Part shown: piece by piece, positions 7,443 to 15,631 of the stretch
Position numbering within the stretch: the first letter of the stretch is position 1
Layout of the letters: the number at the start of each line of letters is the position of its first letter
Assembly (NCBI RefSeq): GCF_014656295.1
Contig: NZ_BNCD01000019.1
Location: 1 to 64,000, forward strand
Length of the DNA stretch: 64,000 nt
Direction of reading: 5' to 3'
From: Streptomyces sulfonofaciens
GTDB lineage: Bacteria; Actinomycetota; Actinomycetes; Streptomycetales; Streptomycetaceae
The notes under the pieces: model-generated
The model's database searches: none
What the model was told of the DNA's origin: nothing
Seen by the model: the letters and a program-made list of their open reading frames with translations, nothing else
Position numbers and translations under genes: made by a program

Positions 7443-9314
7443 TCAGGCCACCACCGCGTGCTCGACCAGCAGCCGGGCGCTCGCCGCGATCGCCTCCGCG
7501 TCGATTCCCGCGGCGGCCAACTGCTCGTTCGGGCTCGCGGAGCCGGGCAGTGCGGTGACCGCGAGCCGTGCCAGGCGGGGCACCGGGCGTCCGTCGGTGA
7601 AGGCGTCCAGGACCGCGTCCCCGATGCCGCCCTCCTCGTGGTGGTCCTCCACCGTGAGCAGGCAGCCGGTGCGCTCCGCGGCGGTGCGCAGCGTGCTGCG
7701 GTCGACGGGCTTGACGGAGTACAGGTCGATCACCCTGGCCGCGATGCCCTCGCCCGCCAGCATCTCAGCCGCGCACAGCGCCTCGGGCACGGTCGCTCCG
7801 GCGGCGACGATGGTCAGCCGGTCCTCGTCGCTGGAGCGCAGCACCTTGCTGCCGCCCACCGGGAAGGTCTCCTCGGGCCCGTAGATGACCGACGTCGGGC
7901 CGCGCGAGGTGCGCAGGTAGCCGATGCCCGGCCGGTCGGCGAGTTCGGCGACGAGGTGGGCGGTCTGGTTGGCGTCGCACGGGTAGAGCACGGTGCTGCC
8001 CTGCACCGCGCGGAACATGGCCAGGTCCTCCAGGCCCATCTGGGAGGGTCCGTCCTGTCCGATGGCGACGCCCGCGTGCGAGCCGACCAGGTTGACGTCG
8101 GAGCCGCTGACCGCGGCCATCCTGATGAAGTCGTGGGCACGGGTGAGGAACGCGGCGAACGTCGCGGCGTAGGGCTTCCACCCGCGCGCGGCCATGCCCA
8201 CGGCCGCGGCCACCAGTTGCTGTTCGGCGATGTAGAACTCGAAGTAGCGCTCGGGGTGTGCCTTGGCGAAGAACTCCGTGCGGGTGGAGTCGCCGACCTC
8301 GCCATCCAGGGCCACCACGTCGCCGCGGGCGGTGCCGAGCGCGGTCAGCGCCTCGCCGTAGGCGTCGCGGGTGGCGACCTTGGCGCCCCTCTCGTACGCG
8401 GGCAGCTCCAGGTGGCCGTCGCGCACCACGTGCAGCGCCCGCACGGCCGGCGGCGGCTGGACCGACACGCGCAGGTCGCGGATGCCGCCGAGTTCGTCGA
8501 TGGCCTCGGCCGCGTCGGCCAGCGGTTTGCCGTGCCAGCCCTCGCGGTTCTCGACGGCGGCGACGCCCTTGCCCTTGAGCGTGCGGGCCAGGATGGCGGT
8601 CGGCTGGCCGGCCGTCGAGGCGGCCTCGGCGAACGCGAGGTCGATGGCGTCCACGTCGTGGCCGTCGATCTCGATCGTGTGCCAGCCGAAGGCCGCGAAC
8701 CGGCGCGCGTGGGCGTCCAGGTCGTGGCCGTGCCGGGTGGGCCCGCGCTGGCCGAGCCGGTTGACGTCGACGATCAGGGTGAGGTGGTCCAGGTGCTCGT
8801 ACCCGGCGGCCTCGGCCGCCTCCCAGATGGAGCCCTCGGCGAGCTCGCTGTCCCCGCACAGCGCCCACACCCGGTAGTCGACGTGGTCGAGGCGCTTGCC
8901 CGCGAGTGCCTCGCCGACCGCCACGGGCAGCCCCTGCCCGAGCGATCCGGTGGCCACCTCCACCCAGGGCAGCCGCGGCGTCGGGTGGCCCTCAAGGCGG
9001 CTGCCTGCCTTGCGGAAGGTCAGCAGCTCCGGGTCGCTGATCGCGCCGGCCGCCTTGTACGCCGCGTACAGCAGCGGCGAGGCATGGCCCTTGGAGAGGA
9101 TGAAGCGGTCGTTGCCGGGATGCTCGGGCCGGTCGAAGTCGTAGTGCAGATGGCGCGCGAGGAGGACGGCCATCAGGTCCGCGGCGGACATCGAGGACGT
9201 GGGGTGTCCGGAGCCCGCCGCGTCAGCGGCGCGCACGCTGTCCACCCTGAGCTGCTGCCCCAGGTCGGACAGCTCCTGGACGGTCATGTCATGGGTCAGG
9301 CCGAGGGTCGTCAT
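7443..9314 (-). CDS. tkt: Transketolase (short, animal-like type)
   Basis: The 623-residue product has a thiamin diphosphate-binding segment CGDSELAEGSIWEAAEAAG ending LIVDVNRLGQ, an N-terminal GSGHPTSSMSAADL, a pyrimidine-binding domain with VGSHAGVAIGQDGPSQMGLEDLAMFR, and a C-terminal transketolase domain (LTIVAAGATVPEAL, VEDHHEEGGIGDAVLDAF). Length and motif spacing fit the shorter transketolase class found in animals and many actinobacteria rather than the enteric enzyme of about 660 residues. It moves two-carbon ketol units in the non-oxidative pentose phosphate pathway. The ATG at 9314 is one nucleotide after the flavoprotein stop and has a GGAGG inside that gene, so the pair is an operon. 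Confidence 0.92.
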   Translation of the reverse strand: MTTLGLTHDMTVQELSDLGQQLRVDSVRAADAAGSGHPTSSMSAADLMAVLLARHLHYDFDRPEHPGNDRFILSKGHASPLLYAAYKAAGAISDPELLTFRKAGSRLEGHPTPRLPWVEVATGSLGQGLPVAVGEALAGKRLDHVDYRVWALCGDSELAEGSIWEAAEAAGYEHLDHLTLIVDVNRLGQRGPTRHGHDLDAHARRFAAFGWHTIEIDGHDVDAIDLAFAEAASTAGQPTAILARTLKGKGVAAVENREGWHGKPLADAAEAIDELGGIRDLRVSVQPPPAVRALHVVRDGHLELPAYERGAKVATRDAYGEALTALGTARGDVVALDGEVGDSTRTEFFAKAHPERYFEFYIAEQQLVAAAVGMAARGWKPYAATFAAFLTRAHDFIRMAAVSGSDVNLVGSHAGVAIGQDGPSQMGLEDLAMFRAVQGSTVLYPCDANQTAHLVAELADRPGIGYLRTSRGPTSVIYGPEETFPVGGSKVLRSSDEDRLTIVAAGATVPEALCAAEMLAGEGIAARVIDLYSVKPVDRSTLRTAAERTGCLLTVEDHHEEGGIGDAVLDAFTDGRPVPRLARLAVTALPGSASPNEQLAAAGIDAEAIAASARLLVEHAVVA

Positions 9315-9315
9315 A

Positions 9316-10647
9316 TCAGTGGTCCTCCGTGGTGTCGCCGGGAACGCGGAGCACCCGGGCCAGCTCGGGCGAGGCCGACTCCAGCGGTACGGAGCCGGAC
9401 CGCACCAGGCCGAGCTGGACGCCCTGGCGCGGCAGCATCGCGTCGAGCAGCCAGTCGGCGGCCACCCGGACGCGGTTGCCCGGCATCGAGGCGAGGTGGT
9501 AGCCGCGGGTGAGGGCCCCGGCGATGGGCCCGGACAGCGGGATGCCGAAGGGGTTGGCGGCGGCCTGCGCCCCGCCGAGGTCGACGGTGAAGCCCATGTC
9601 GCGGTGCCGATACGGGATCCGGGTGCCGCGGCCGAGCGAGGCGGCCACGTTGCGTCCCGCGGTCCTGCCCTGCCGCCAGGCGTGCTGGGCCGTCATCGGG
9701 GCGGTGCCGCCGGGGTTGTTGGGGTCGGGCACGGCGGCCGCGTCGCCGCACGCGAACACCTCCGGGTGGCCCGGCACGTTCAGGTACTCGTCGACCACCA
9801 GGCGTCCGCGGTCCAGCGGTTGGCCGAGCCCGTCCACCAGCGGGTCGGGCCGTACGCCCACGCACCAGATCAGCGTCCTGGTGTCCACGTGCTCGCCGCT
9901 GTCCAGCAGCACGCCCTGGGCGGTGGCCTCCTTCACGGAGGTGCCGGTGCGCACGTCCACGCCGCGCTTGCGCAGCACCCGGTCGGCGGTGCGCGACAGG
10001 CGCTCGTCCAGCTCGGGCAGCACCCGGGGCGCGATGTCCAGCAGCAGCCAGCGCGGGTGGATGCCCTCGCGCAGCGGGTTCTTGCGCACGAGCGCGTCGG
10101 TGAACATCTTGCCGTGCGCGGCGACCTCGGTACCGGTGTAGCCGGCGCCCACCACGACGAAGGTGCAGCGTGACCGGCAGGTGGGCGGGTGCTCGGCGGC
10201 GGAGGCCAGCTCGATCTGGCGGGTCACGTGGTCGCGCAGGTACAGCGCCTCCGGGATGCCCCTGAAGCCGTGCGCGTGCTGGGCCACACCGGGTACCGGC
10301 AGCAGCTTGTTCACGCTGCCCACCGTCAGCACCAGGCGGTCGTACGTGAGCTCCCCGCGACCGCCCTCCGGGTCGGCGTAGCGCACGGTGCGCCGTTCCA
10401 GGTCGACCCCGTCGGCCTCCCCCAGCACGTGCCGTACGTTCGGCAGGGTGCCGCCGAGCGAGACGGTGGTCCTGCGCGGTTCCAGCACGCCCGCGGCCAC
10501 CTGCGGCAGCAGCGGCAGGTACAGGAAGTAGTCGGTGGGGTTCAGCAGGGTGATGTCCGCCCGGCCCTTGGAGAGCCTGCTCAGGGTCCGGGCGGCACGG
10601 TAGCCGGCGAAGCCGGCACCGACGATCACTATGCGGGATCGGCTCAC
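9316..10647 (-). CDS. NAD(P)/FAD-dependent oxidoreductase, NDH-2 like
   Basis: A 443-residue two-dinucleotide-domain flavoprotein. It has the FAD motif IVIVGAGFAGYRAAR near the N-terminus, the second GxGxxG as VVVGAGYTGTEVA, TLIWCVGVRPDP, and the FAD-binding EVFACGDAAAVPD. The overall pattern resembles type II NADH dehydrogenases that reduce menaquinone at the inner face of the membrane. The C-terminal 90 residues contain amphipathic segments as expected for a peripheral membrane protein. The GTG at 10647 is chosen because GGAGG precedes it by 7 nt and the FAD motif starts at residue 6; the frame upstream is low-complexity. It is the first gene of an operon with tkt. Confidence 0.88.
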   Translation of the reverse strand: MSRSRIVIVGAGFAGYRAARTLSRLSKGRADITLLNPTDYFLYLPLLPQVAAGVLEPRRTTVSLGGTLPNVRHVLGEADGVDLERRTVRYADPEGGRGELTYDRLVLTVGSVNKLLPVPGVAQHAHGFRGIPEALYLRDHVTRQIELASAAEHPPTCRSRCTFVVVGAGYTGTEVAAHGKMFTDALVRKNPLREGIHPRWLLLDIAPRVLPELDERLSRTADRVLRKRGVDVRTGTSVKEATAQGVLLDSGEHVDTRTLIWCVGVRPDPLVDGLGQPLDRGRLVVDEYLNVPGHPEVFACGDAAAVPDPNNPGGTAPMTAQHAWRQGRTAGRNVAASLGRGTRIPYRHRDMGFTVDLGGAQAAANPFGIPLSGPIAGALTRGYHLASMPGNRVRVAADWLLDAMLPRQGVQLGLVRSGSVPLESASPELARVLRVPGDTTEDH

Positions 10648-11109
10648 GATTCGCCTCCGGCGGCGGGTAGCGGCAACGGTCTCACCGGGCGGGCCCACGC
10701 CACGGGCGCCCACCCGGCAGGTATTCCGCGTAACCCTGACCACGGCGCCCAAACGTCGCAGCGCCGGCCGTCCGGTCCGGGGAACGATCACTGCCGCCCC
10801 GTCCGGGCCCGTCGCGGGCGGGGCGTGCGCGGCAGCGGCGGGCGCGGGCAGATGCCGCCCGCGGTGCGGGCGGGCGCCGGCGGGCGAGCTGATCCGACGG
10901 CCTTGCGCACCCCTGGAAAGCGTCGGGCTCGCCCTGCTCCGCGGTCGGTGGCCGGGGGCGGCACGGTCCGGCCCGCCGGGACCGGTACCGGCGGGCTCGC
11001 GCTACACCTTGGGTGGCCACCGGGGTGGCGGGAGCGGATGCGGTCGCGGCGGGCTCCGGCCGCACTCCTTCCCGGGCCTCGACGAACGTCAACCGGAAGG
11101 ACGCCTAAC
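10648..11109. other. Divergent intergenic region with one hairpin
   Basis: No gene is supported here. The region must hold promoters for the flavoprotein-tkt operon and for the secreted protein gene. A 9-bp perfect inverted repeat (10971-10979 and 10988-10996, 8-nt loop) lies about 115 bp before the secreted protein start and could be an operator or an attenuator in its leader. Confidence 0.4.
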
Positions 11110-11502
11110 ATGCGTGTGCGCAAGGCTCTACTCGCAACCGTCGCCGTAGCAGGGCTCTCGGCAGCCATGCTCACCGCGCTGACTCCGACCGCCGCTCAGG
11201 CCGCCGAGGGCTGCACCTTCGACAACCCCAGGACGGTCGCGTCGACCTCGATCAGGTCCCGCGGGATCGAGCTGCGGTACAACGGCACGTGCGCGTGGGG
11301 CCGGATCTTCGGCTCCCCGGGCGACCTGGTGTGGGTGGACCGCAGCTTCGACAACGGCCGGACCTGGGAGCAGCTCAGTGTCACGGCCATCAACACCGGC
11401 GGCAGCAACCACACCGACGCGTTCAACAACAAGGGCAATCTGATGCGGGCCTGCGGCAAGGCCGGCAACTATCCCGAGGTTGCCTGCACCACCTGGTGGT
11501 GA
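11110..11502 (+). CDS. Small secreted protein, DUF2690-like
   Basis: A 130-residue precursor with a clear Sec signal peptide (MRVRKALLATVAVAGLSAAM..., cleavage probably after TAAQAA near residue 32). The mature part of about 98 residues has four cysteines, in GCTFDN, NGTCAWG, MRACGK and VACTTWW, which could form two disulfides. The segment RGIELRYNGTCAWGRI resembles the IELRY...C...W motif of the DUF2690 family of extracellular actinobacterial proteins. Function is unknown. A GGAAGG ribosome site precedes the ATG by about 9 nt. A GC-rich hairpin follows the stop, so the gene is probably transcribed alone. Confidence 0.8.
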   Translation: MRVRKALLATVAVAGLSAAMLTALTPTAAQAAEGCTFDNPRTVASTSIRSRGIELRYNGTCAWGRIFGSPGDLVWVDRSFDNGRTWEQLSVTAINTGGSNHTDAFNNKGNLMRACGKAGNYPEVACTTWW

Positions 11503-11523
11503 ACCGGGCGGAGCTCCTTGCCG

Positions 11524-11539
11524 CCGGGCCGTGGCCCGG
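11524..11539 (+). terminator. Hairpin after the secreted protein gene
   Basis: Seven-bp GC arms CCGGGCC/GGCCCGG with a 2-nt loop lie 21 nt after the stop at 11502. Confidence 0.5.
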
Positions 11540-11657
11540 TCCTGACGTCAGCGCCCCCTTTTCCGCAGGAGCCGGGGCGCTGTGCGGCCTTTACCCCTCG
11601 ACCCGGGCGGTCTTGACGCACCCGGTCGGAGCGATGCGGTGCCCGGCACCCGTACGC

Positions 11658-11681
11658 CCCCGCACCACGGCGCGGGGGCCT
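11658..11681 (-). terminator. Hairpin after the small Cys-containing gene
   Basis: Eight-bp arms GCCCCCGC/GCGGGGGC with an 8-nt loop lie directly beyond the stop of the minus-strand gene at 11684. Confidence 0.5.
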
Positions 11682-11683
11682 TG

Positions 11684-11899
11684 TCATGCGGCGTCGCTGC
11701 GGCCGGCCTCCCCCGGGTCGCCGAGGGGCGGGGTGGGCCTGTCGTCGGCCGGCGGCCGCCGTTGCGGGATGAGCTCGTCGTACTGCCGGTCGTTCCGGCA
11801 GCCGTCGCACAGCCACACGTCGGGGCCGGCTTCGTGGAGGTCGTCGAGGGCTTCGGTCCGCCCGCAGTCAGCGTCACATGCACGTTCGCCGTGTGCCAT
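11684..11899 (-). CDS. Small Cys-containing protein, zinc-ribbon-like
   Basis: The predicted 71-residue protein has cysteines arranged as ACDADCGR and, about 20 residues later, WLCDGCRND: a C-x3-C plus C-x2-C pattern that could bind one zinc ion. The N-terminal 45 residues are mixed and acidic, unlike the Arg/Ala/Pro-rich shadow frames around it; the last 25 residues look disordered. A hairpin lies just beyond its stop, which supports a real transcription unit. I do not recognise a named family. The alternative is that this is only a fortuitous frame, because a longer antisense frame also exists in the region. Confidence 0.5.
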   Translation of the reverse strand: MAHGERACDADCGRTEALDDLHEAGPDVWLCDGCRNDRQYDELIPQRRPPADDRPTPPLGDPGEAGRSDAA

Positions 11900-12291
11900 G
11901 CATCCGACGGTCCGCGCCGGGCGTGGGGCGCGTGGAGGTGGCCTGGCGGTCGCACGGTGGCGTTTGCCCAGCTCATCAACGCGCAGGGCGCGCGTGGCGC
12001 GGCTCGCCCCTGATGCATCGGGCCCCCGGCACCGGCACTCGCGGTTGCTGTGGGGTCAGGTGCGGGGCGTGTGCGGGGCATGTGCGGGGCATGTGCTCAC
12101 CGGGGCCCGGGGAGTGCGGAAGAACGTGACGGTCGCAGTGGAGCGTGCGATCATGGCATCGCTTCAGGAGCGGTGGGAGGGTCTCCACGGCGGTCGTGCG
12201 GCCTGAATCTGTGACCAACTCCCGCTCGTTTCCCACCTGGAGCTGCCGGGGCGAGAAAGCCGCTGGTCAGAGGAAGGGATCGGGCTCAGTT
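11900..12291. other. Intergenic region with short tandem repeat
   Basis: No gene is supported. It contains three tandem copies of an 11-bp unit related to GTGCGGGGCAT (12060-12092) and, at its right end, the ribosome site of the VOC gene. Confidence 0.4.
12060..12093. repeat. 11-bp tandem repeat, about three copies
   Basis: Units at 12060-12070, 12071-12081 and 12082-12092 differ only at the next-to-last base of the first (GT versus AT endings); a partial unit follows. Non-coding. Confidence 0.75.
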
Positions 12292-12645
12292 TTGGAAATC
12301 CTGGGAACCACGCTGCGCATCTGCGTCGAGGACCTGGAGGCCTCCGTGCCGTTCTACGAGCGGCTGGCGGGCAGCAGGGCGGTGCGCTTCGAGCGCGGCG
12401 GCGTGTCGGTCGCCGCGGTCGGCTGCTTCCTGCTGATGAGCGGGCCCGCGCAGGAGCTGGAGGTGCTGCGGAAGGTGGCGGCGACGATCGCGGTCGAGGA
12501 CGTCGAGGAGACCCGTGACGTGCTCAGCGCCTCCGGGGCGCACATCGTCGCGGGACCGCTGCCGTCACCGGCCGGGCGCAACCTGATCGCGATGCACCCT
12601 GACGGGTCGATCTTCGAGTACGCGGACCGGCGCACGGCCACGTGA
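12292..12645 (+). CDS. VOC-superfamily (glyoxalase-like) protein
   Basis: A 117-residue single-domain protein of the vicinal oxygen chelate fold: LRICVEDLEASVPFYERLAG at the N-terminus and HPDGSIFEYADR at the C-terminus are the usual first and last beta-alpha units. Few acidic/histidine metal ligands are visible, so it may be a binding protein rather than an enzyme. The start is assigned to the TTG at 12292 because an AGGAAGG-type ribosome site lies about 12 nt upstream and the domain begins there (EILGTTLRI); frames starting at 12145 add a non-conserved N-terminus. A TTG start predicts weak translation. No operon partner is evident. Confidence 0.75.
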   Translation: MEILGTTLRICVEDLEASVPFYERLAGSRAVRFERGGVSVAAVGCFLLMSGPAQELEVLRKVAATIAVEDVEETRDVLSASGAHIVAGPLPSPAGRNLIAMHPDGSIFEYADRRTAT

Positions 12646-12839
12646 CGTAGGCGCGCGGCAGCTCGGCCGCAGGCCGGGCGGCCACCCGGTTGCGGACGGC
12701 GGCCCGGTCGGCGGCTCCCACAACCCCGGGGGTCCGCGGTCGGCGGGCTTCGGGCCGTGCGGGGCGCGGCACGGCCGGTTCCCCGATGACCGTGGAACAG
12801 CGTCCGTCGGCACGGGCCGCGGTCGGTCGGGGCGGCGGG

Positions 12840-13781
12840 TCAAAGGGGTGCGAAGGCGGCGGCGACCAGGTCGGCGAGGAGCGCCCCCGCGGCACCGTCC
12901 GGGTCGAGGTCGGGGTCGAGGCCGGCGATGGTGAGGCCGGCGCAGCGCGGCGAGTGCACCAGCGGGGCGAGCAGCGCGGCCACCTCGTCCGGTACCAGGC
13001 CGTCGGCTTCCGGGTCCCGCACGGCGGGCATCACGGACGGGTCGAGCACATCGGCGTCGACGTGCACCCAGAAGCCGCGCAGGACATCCGCTTCGAGGCT
13101 GGTGGCCGCGGCGCGCACGACGTCGTCGACGCCCCGCTCGCGGATGTCCCCGACGGTGGCCGTGCAGCTCCCGGGTCCGTTCGTTCCGCCCGGTCCGTTC
13201 GATCCACCCGGTCCGTCCGGCCTGGTGTGCTCGGGCCGGTCGCAGTGCGCGTCCCGCAGGCCCAGAAGGCGGACGTCGTCGTCGCGCAGGTAGGGCCGCA
13301 GTCCCTCCAGGGCGGTGAGCTCGCGCCGGCCGCGGCCGGTGGACAGGGCCAGGTACGCGTCGGCCGCGGCGCCGGTACGCTCGCGGTCCCCAGGGGGCCG
13401 GAAGCCGGCGGTGGCGCCCAGCGCGGCCAGGCCGTAGCGGCCCGTGCGGCGCAGCGCGAGCGCGGCGCCGAGCTGGATGGAGCAGTCGCCGCCGAGTACC
13501 ACGGGGAGGTCGCCCGCGCGCACGTGGTGCTCGATGCGGTCGGCGAGCCTGCGGGTGTAGACGGCCAGGGCCGGGGCATTGGGGACGCCGTCGTCCTCCC
13601 GCCGATCGCCGAGGTCGTGGCGGGGCGGCACCTCGACCCCGCCCTCCAGGGCGCGAAGCCGTCGCACGATGCCCTGCTCGCGCAGCGCGCCGGCCAGTTT
13701 GTGGCAACCGGGCACCGTGCCGGGCGCGGGTGGACGCCGTCCCAGGTCGGAGGGCGCGTCGAGGACCACGAGGTGCCGCAT
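12840..13781 (-). CDS. Arginase/deacetylase-fold protein with altered metal site
   Basis: The 313-residue protein has the arginase (ureohydrolase) layout: VLGGDCSIQLGAALAL replaces the usual GGDHS motif, and FWVHVDADVLDPSVMP is the conserved D-x-D metal segment. The motif expected between them, DAHxD, reads ALGATAGFRPP, so the two aspartates and the histidine are missing, as is the histidine of GGDHS. The protein may therefore bind metal poorly or lack hydrolase activity. A Gly/Pro/Asn-rich insertion (about residues 195-210, GPGGSNGPGGTNGPG) is encoded by a short tandem repeat. The ATG at 13781 (MRHLVVLDAPSDLG) matches the family start better than an ATG three codons upstream at 13790. Confidence 0.75.
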   Translation of the reverse strand: MRHLVVLDAPSDLGRRPPAPGTVPGCHKLAGALREQGIVRRLRALEGGVEVPPRHDLGDRREDDGVPNAPALAVYTRRLADRIEHHVRAGDLPVVLGGDCSIQLGAALALRRTGRYGLAALGATAGFRPPGDRERTGAAADAYLALSTGRGRRELTALEGLRPYLRDDDVRLLGLRDAHCDRPEHTRPDGPGGSNGPGGTNGPGSCTATVGDIRERGVDDVVRAAATSLEADVLRGFWVHVDADVLDPSVMPAVRDPEADGLVPDEVAALLAPLVHSPRCAGLTIAGLDPDLDPDGAAGALLADLVAAAFAPL

Positions 13782-13890
13782 GCGCACCATGGTCGCCGAC
13801 GGCCGCGCCTGCCTCAACGTGTGCGGCGGGGGCACCCGGGCCGGCGCGGGGCGGGCCCGGCCCGGTGGTGCCCGACGGCGCGGCGCGGTC

Positions 13891-13950
13891 CGGCACGGAC
13901 GGACCGGCACGGACGGACCGGCACGGACGGACCGGCACGGACGGACCGGC
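13891..13950. repeat. 14-bp tandem repeat, four copies
   Basis: Four identical 14-bp units (CGGCACGGACGGAC) occupy 13891-13946, with the first bases of a fifth. The array is intergenic, between the GNAT gene stop and the arginase-like gene start, and may vary in copy number between strains. Confidence 0.85.
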
Positions 13951-13983
13951 AGGGCAGCGGCGGCGGCATCCGCCCCGCCGGGG

Positions 13984-14529
13984 TCAGCGCGGTGCGGTCA
14001 TCTCGGTCGTCAGCGCCCACCGCTCGTGGTCCCGCCAGGCGCCGTCGACGTAGAGGAACTGCGGTGAGTAGCCCTCCAGGCGGAACCCGGCGCCGCGGGC
14101 CAGCCCGATGGAGGCGACGTTGGCAGGCTGGACGTTGATCTCCAGGCGGTGCAGCCCCAGGGTCCCGAAAGCATGTGCGACAACCAGCCGCAGGCCCTCC
14201 CGCATCAGCCCCCGGCCCGCGGCGTGCGCGAAGGCTCCGTAGCCCAGCGCGCCGCTCCAGAAGGCGCCCTCGACGACGTTGTTGATGTTGATGAAGCCCG
14301 CCAGGGCCCCGGTGTCGCGGGTGCAGACGAGGAGGCCGTGCCGCGAGGGGTCGTCGATGAGCCGGGTCGCGTACGGGGTGAAGGTGTCCGGCGCGTCGGG
14401 CGGGAAGAGCCACGGCCGGTGCAGCGGCCGGCTCTCCCGCGCCCGCGCCGTGAACTCGGGGCCGTCCGCGAGCGTGATCTGCCGTATGCCCACGCGGGGG
14501 CCTTCGGCGAGGTAGGGGGTGTGCGGCAT
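13984..14529 (-). CDS. GNAT acetyltransferase, RimJ/RimL type
   Basis: A 181-residue N-acetyltransferase of the GNAT fold. Characteristic segments are IRQITLADGPEFTARARES, GALAGFININNV (strand 4), the acetyl-CoA loop region RGLMREGLRLVVAHAFGTLGLHRLEINVQPANVAS split around LHRLEI, and IGLARGAGFRLEGY. This arrangement is that of the RimJ/RimL group, whose members acetylate ribosomal protein N-termini or small molecules; the substrate here is unknown. The ATG at 14529 has no ribosome site but has TACTGT 6 nt upstream, so translation is probably from a leaderless transcript. Confidence 0.85.
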   Translation of the reverse strand: MPHTPYLAEGPRVGIRQITLADGPEFTARARESRPLHRPWLFPPDAPDTFTPYATRLIDDPSRHGLLVCTRDTGALAGFININNVVEGAFWSGALGYGAFAHAAGRGLMREGLRLVVAHAFGTLGLHRLEINVQPANVASIGLARGAGFRLEGYSPQFLYVDGAWRDHERWALTTEMTAPR

Positions 14530-14535
14530 CCGGCC

Positions 14536-14541
14536 ACAGTA
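14536..14541 (-). promoter_or_regulatory. -10 element of a leaderless GNAT transcript
   Basis: TACTGT on the minus strand lies 6 nt before the ATG at 14529, the spacing that places transcription start at or next to the start codon. Confidence 0.55.
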
Positions 14542-14580
14542 CGCCGGAGGGCGTGCGCCGGTCGCGGGATGTCGCACCTG

Positions 14581-14612
14581 CCGGGGGCCCCTCGCGCGCG
14601 AGGGGCCCCCGG
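14581..14612 (-). terminator. 32-bp perfect palindrome after LD-carboxypeptidase
   Basis: Arms of 16 bp (14581-14596, 14597-14612) with no spacer lie 27 nt beyond the LD-carboxypeptidase stop at 14639 and before the GNAT promoter, separating the two transcription units. Confidence 0.75.
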
Positions 14613-14638
14613 GGTGGAGCCCTCGCGCGCTGGGCCGC

Positions 14639-15631
14639 TCAGACGAGGGGCGGCTCCGCAAGCCGCAGCACCGGCGCCTGCCCGGCGTCGTCCGCGACGA
14701 GTTCTGCGGACACCCCGAGCGGCATGGTGAGCGCGTCCTCGCAGTGCCCGAAGCCGAGGTCGGCGACCACCGGGACGCCGAGCCCGCCGAGCCGGTCGGC
14801 GAGGAGTGCGGCCAGCTCGTCCTTCGGCCCGCACTCCTCCCACGAGCCGAGGACGACCGCGGCGACGCCGTCGAGCCATCCGGCGCGCAGCAACTGGGTG
14901 AGGTAGCGGTCCAGGCGGTAGACCTCCTCGCCGACGTCCTCCAGCAGCAGCACCCCGCCGCGCGCCGAGGGCCGTGCGTCGGGGGTGCCCAGGCCGGCGG
15001 CCAGCAGCGAGAGGCAGCCGCCGAGGGTGACCCCGGTGGCCCTGCCCGGCACCAGCACCCGGCCGCGCCGGACGGTGAGGGCCGTCCGGGGCGCGAACAA
15101 GGTGACCCGCAGGTGGTCCTGCGCACGGGTGCTCTTGACGAAGTCGGCGCCGGCGACCATCGGCCCGTGCAGGGTGGCCAGACCCATCCGGGTGGCGAAG
15201 GCCTCGTGCAGCGCGGTGATGTCGCTGAAGCCGAGGAACACCTTCGGCCCCGCGGCGCGCAGCGCGTCCCAGTCGAGCAGGTCCACCATGCGCTGCGCAC
15301 CGTAGCCGCCGCGGGCGCACAGCACCGCCTCGACGGACGGGTCGCACCAGGCCCGCTGGAGGTCGGCCGCACGCTCGGCGTCGGTGCCGGCGAGGTAGCC
15401 GAACGCGGAGTGCCCGGCCAGGACGTGGGAGCCGACGACCGGGTCCAGGTGCCAGCCGCGCAGCACGTCGAGGCCCGCTTCGAGGCGGTCCGCGGGAACC
15501 GGTCCGCTGGGCGCGACCACGGCCACCCGGGCGCCGGGGCGCAGCCGGGCGGGCCGGGTCAGCGGGCGCAGGGCCGCATCGGCCGCGGGGGGTGCCGCGA
15601 TGCCGGGCCGTGCGGGAGGTGCGGCGGTCAT
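14639..15631 (-). CDS. LD-carboxypeptidase (muramoyl peptide type)
   Basis: A 330-residue serine peptidase of the S66 family, which removes the terminal D-alanine from muropeptide tetrapeptides in the cytoplasm during cell-wall recycling, or acts on related peptides. Visible family segments are RVAVVAPSGPVP, AVLCARGGYGAQRMVDLLDW, the nucleophile region FLGFSDITALHEA (Ser in GFSD), the catalytic Glu region GVLLLEDVGEEVYRLDR, and the His in LGFGHCEDALTMPLG. No signal peptide is seen, which fits cytoplasmic recycling. The ATG overlaps the stop of the upstream S9 peptidase gene by ATGA, so the pair is translationally coupled. A 32-bp palindrome terminates the unit. Confidence 0.9.
   Translation of the reverse strand: MTAAPPARPGIAAPPAADAALRPLTRPARLRPGARVAVVAPSGPVPADRLEAGLDVLRGWHLDPVVGSHVLAGHSAFGYLAGTDAERAADLQRAWCDPSVEAVLCARGGYGAQRMVDLLDWDALRAAGPKVFLGFSDITALHEAFATRMGLATLHGPMVAGADFVKSTRAQDHLRVTLFAPRTALTVRRGRVLVPGRATGVTLGGCLSLLAAGLGTPDARPSARGGVLLLEDVGEEVYRLDRYLTQLLRAGWLDGVAAVVLGSWEECGPKDELAALLADRLGGLGVPVVADLGFGHCEDALTMPLGVSAELVADDAGQAPVLRLAEPPLV

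Noticed and set aside
7248-9512. 754-residue plus-strand frame antisense to transketolase
   Set aside because: It mirrors codon bias of the opposite strand; transketolase motifs are unambiguous.
11548-12081. 177-residue minus-strand frame
   Set aside because: Composition is that of a shadow frame (Pro/Thr/Arg-rich, no motifs); the shorter frame at 11684-11899 in another phase looks more protein-like.
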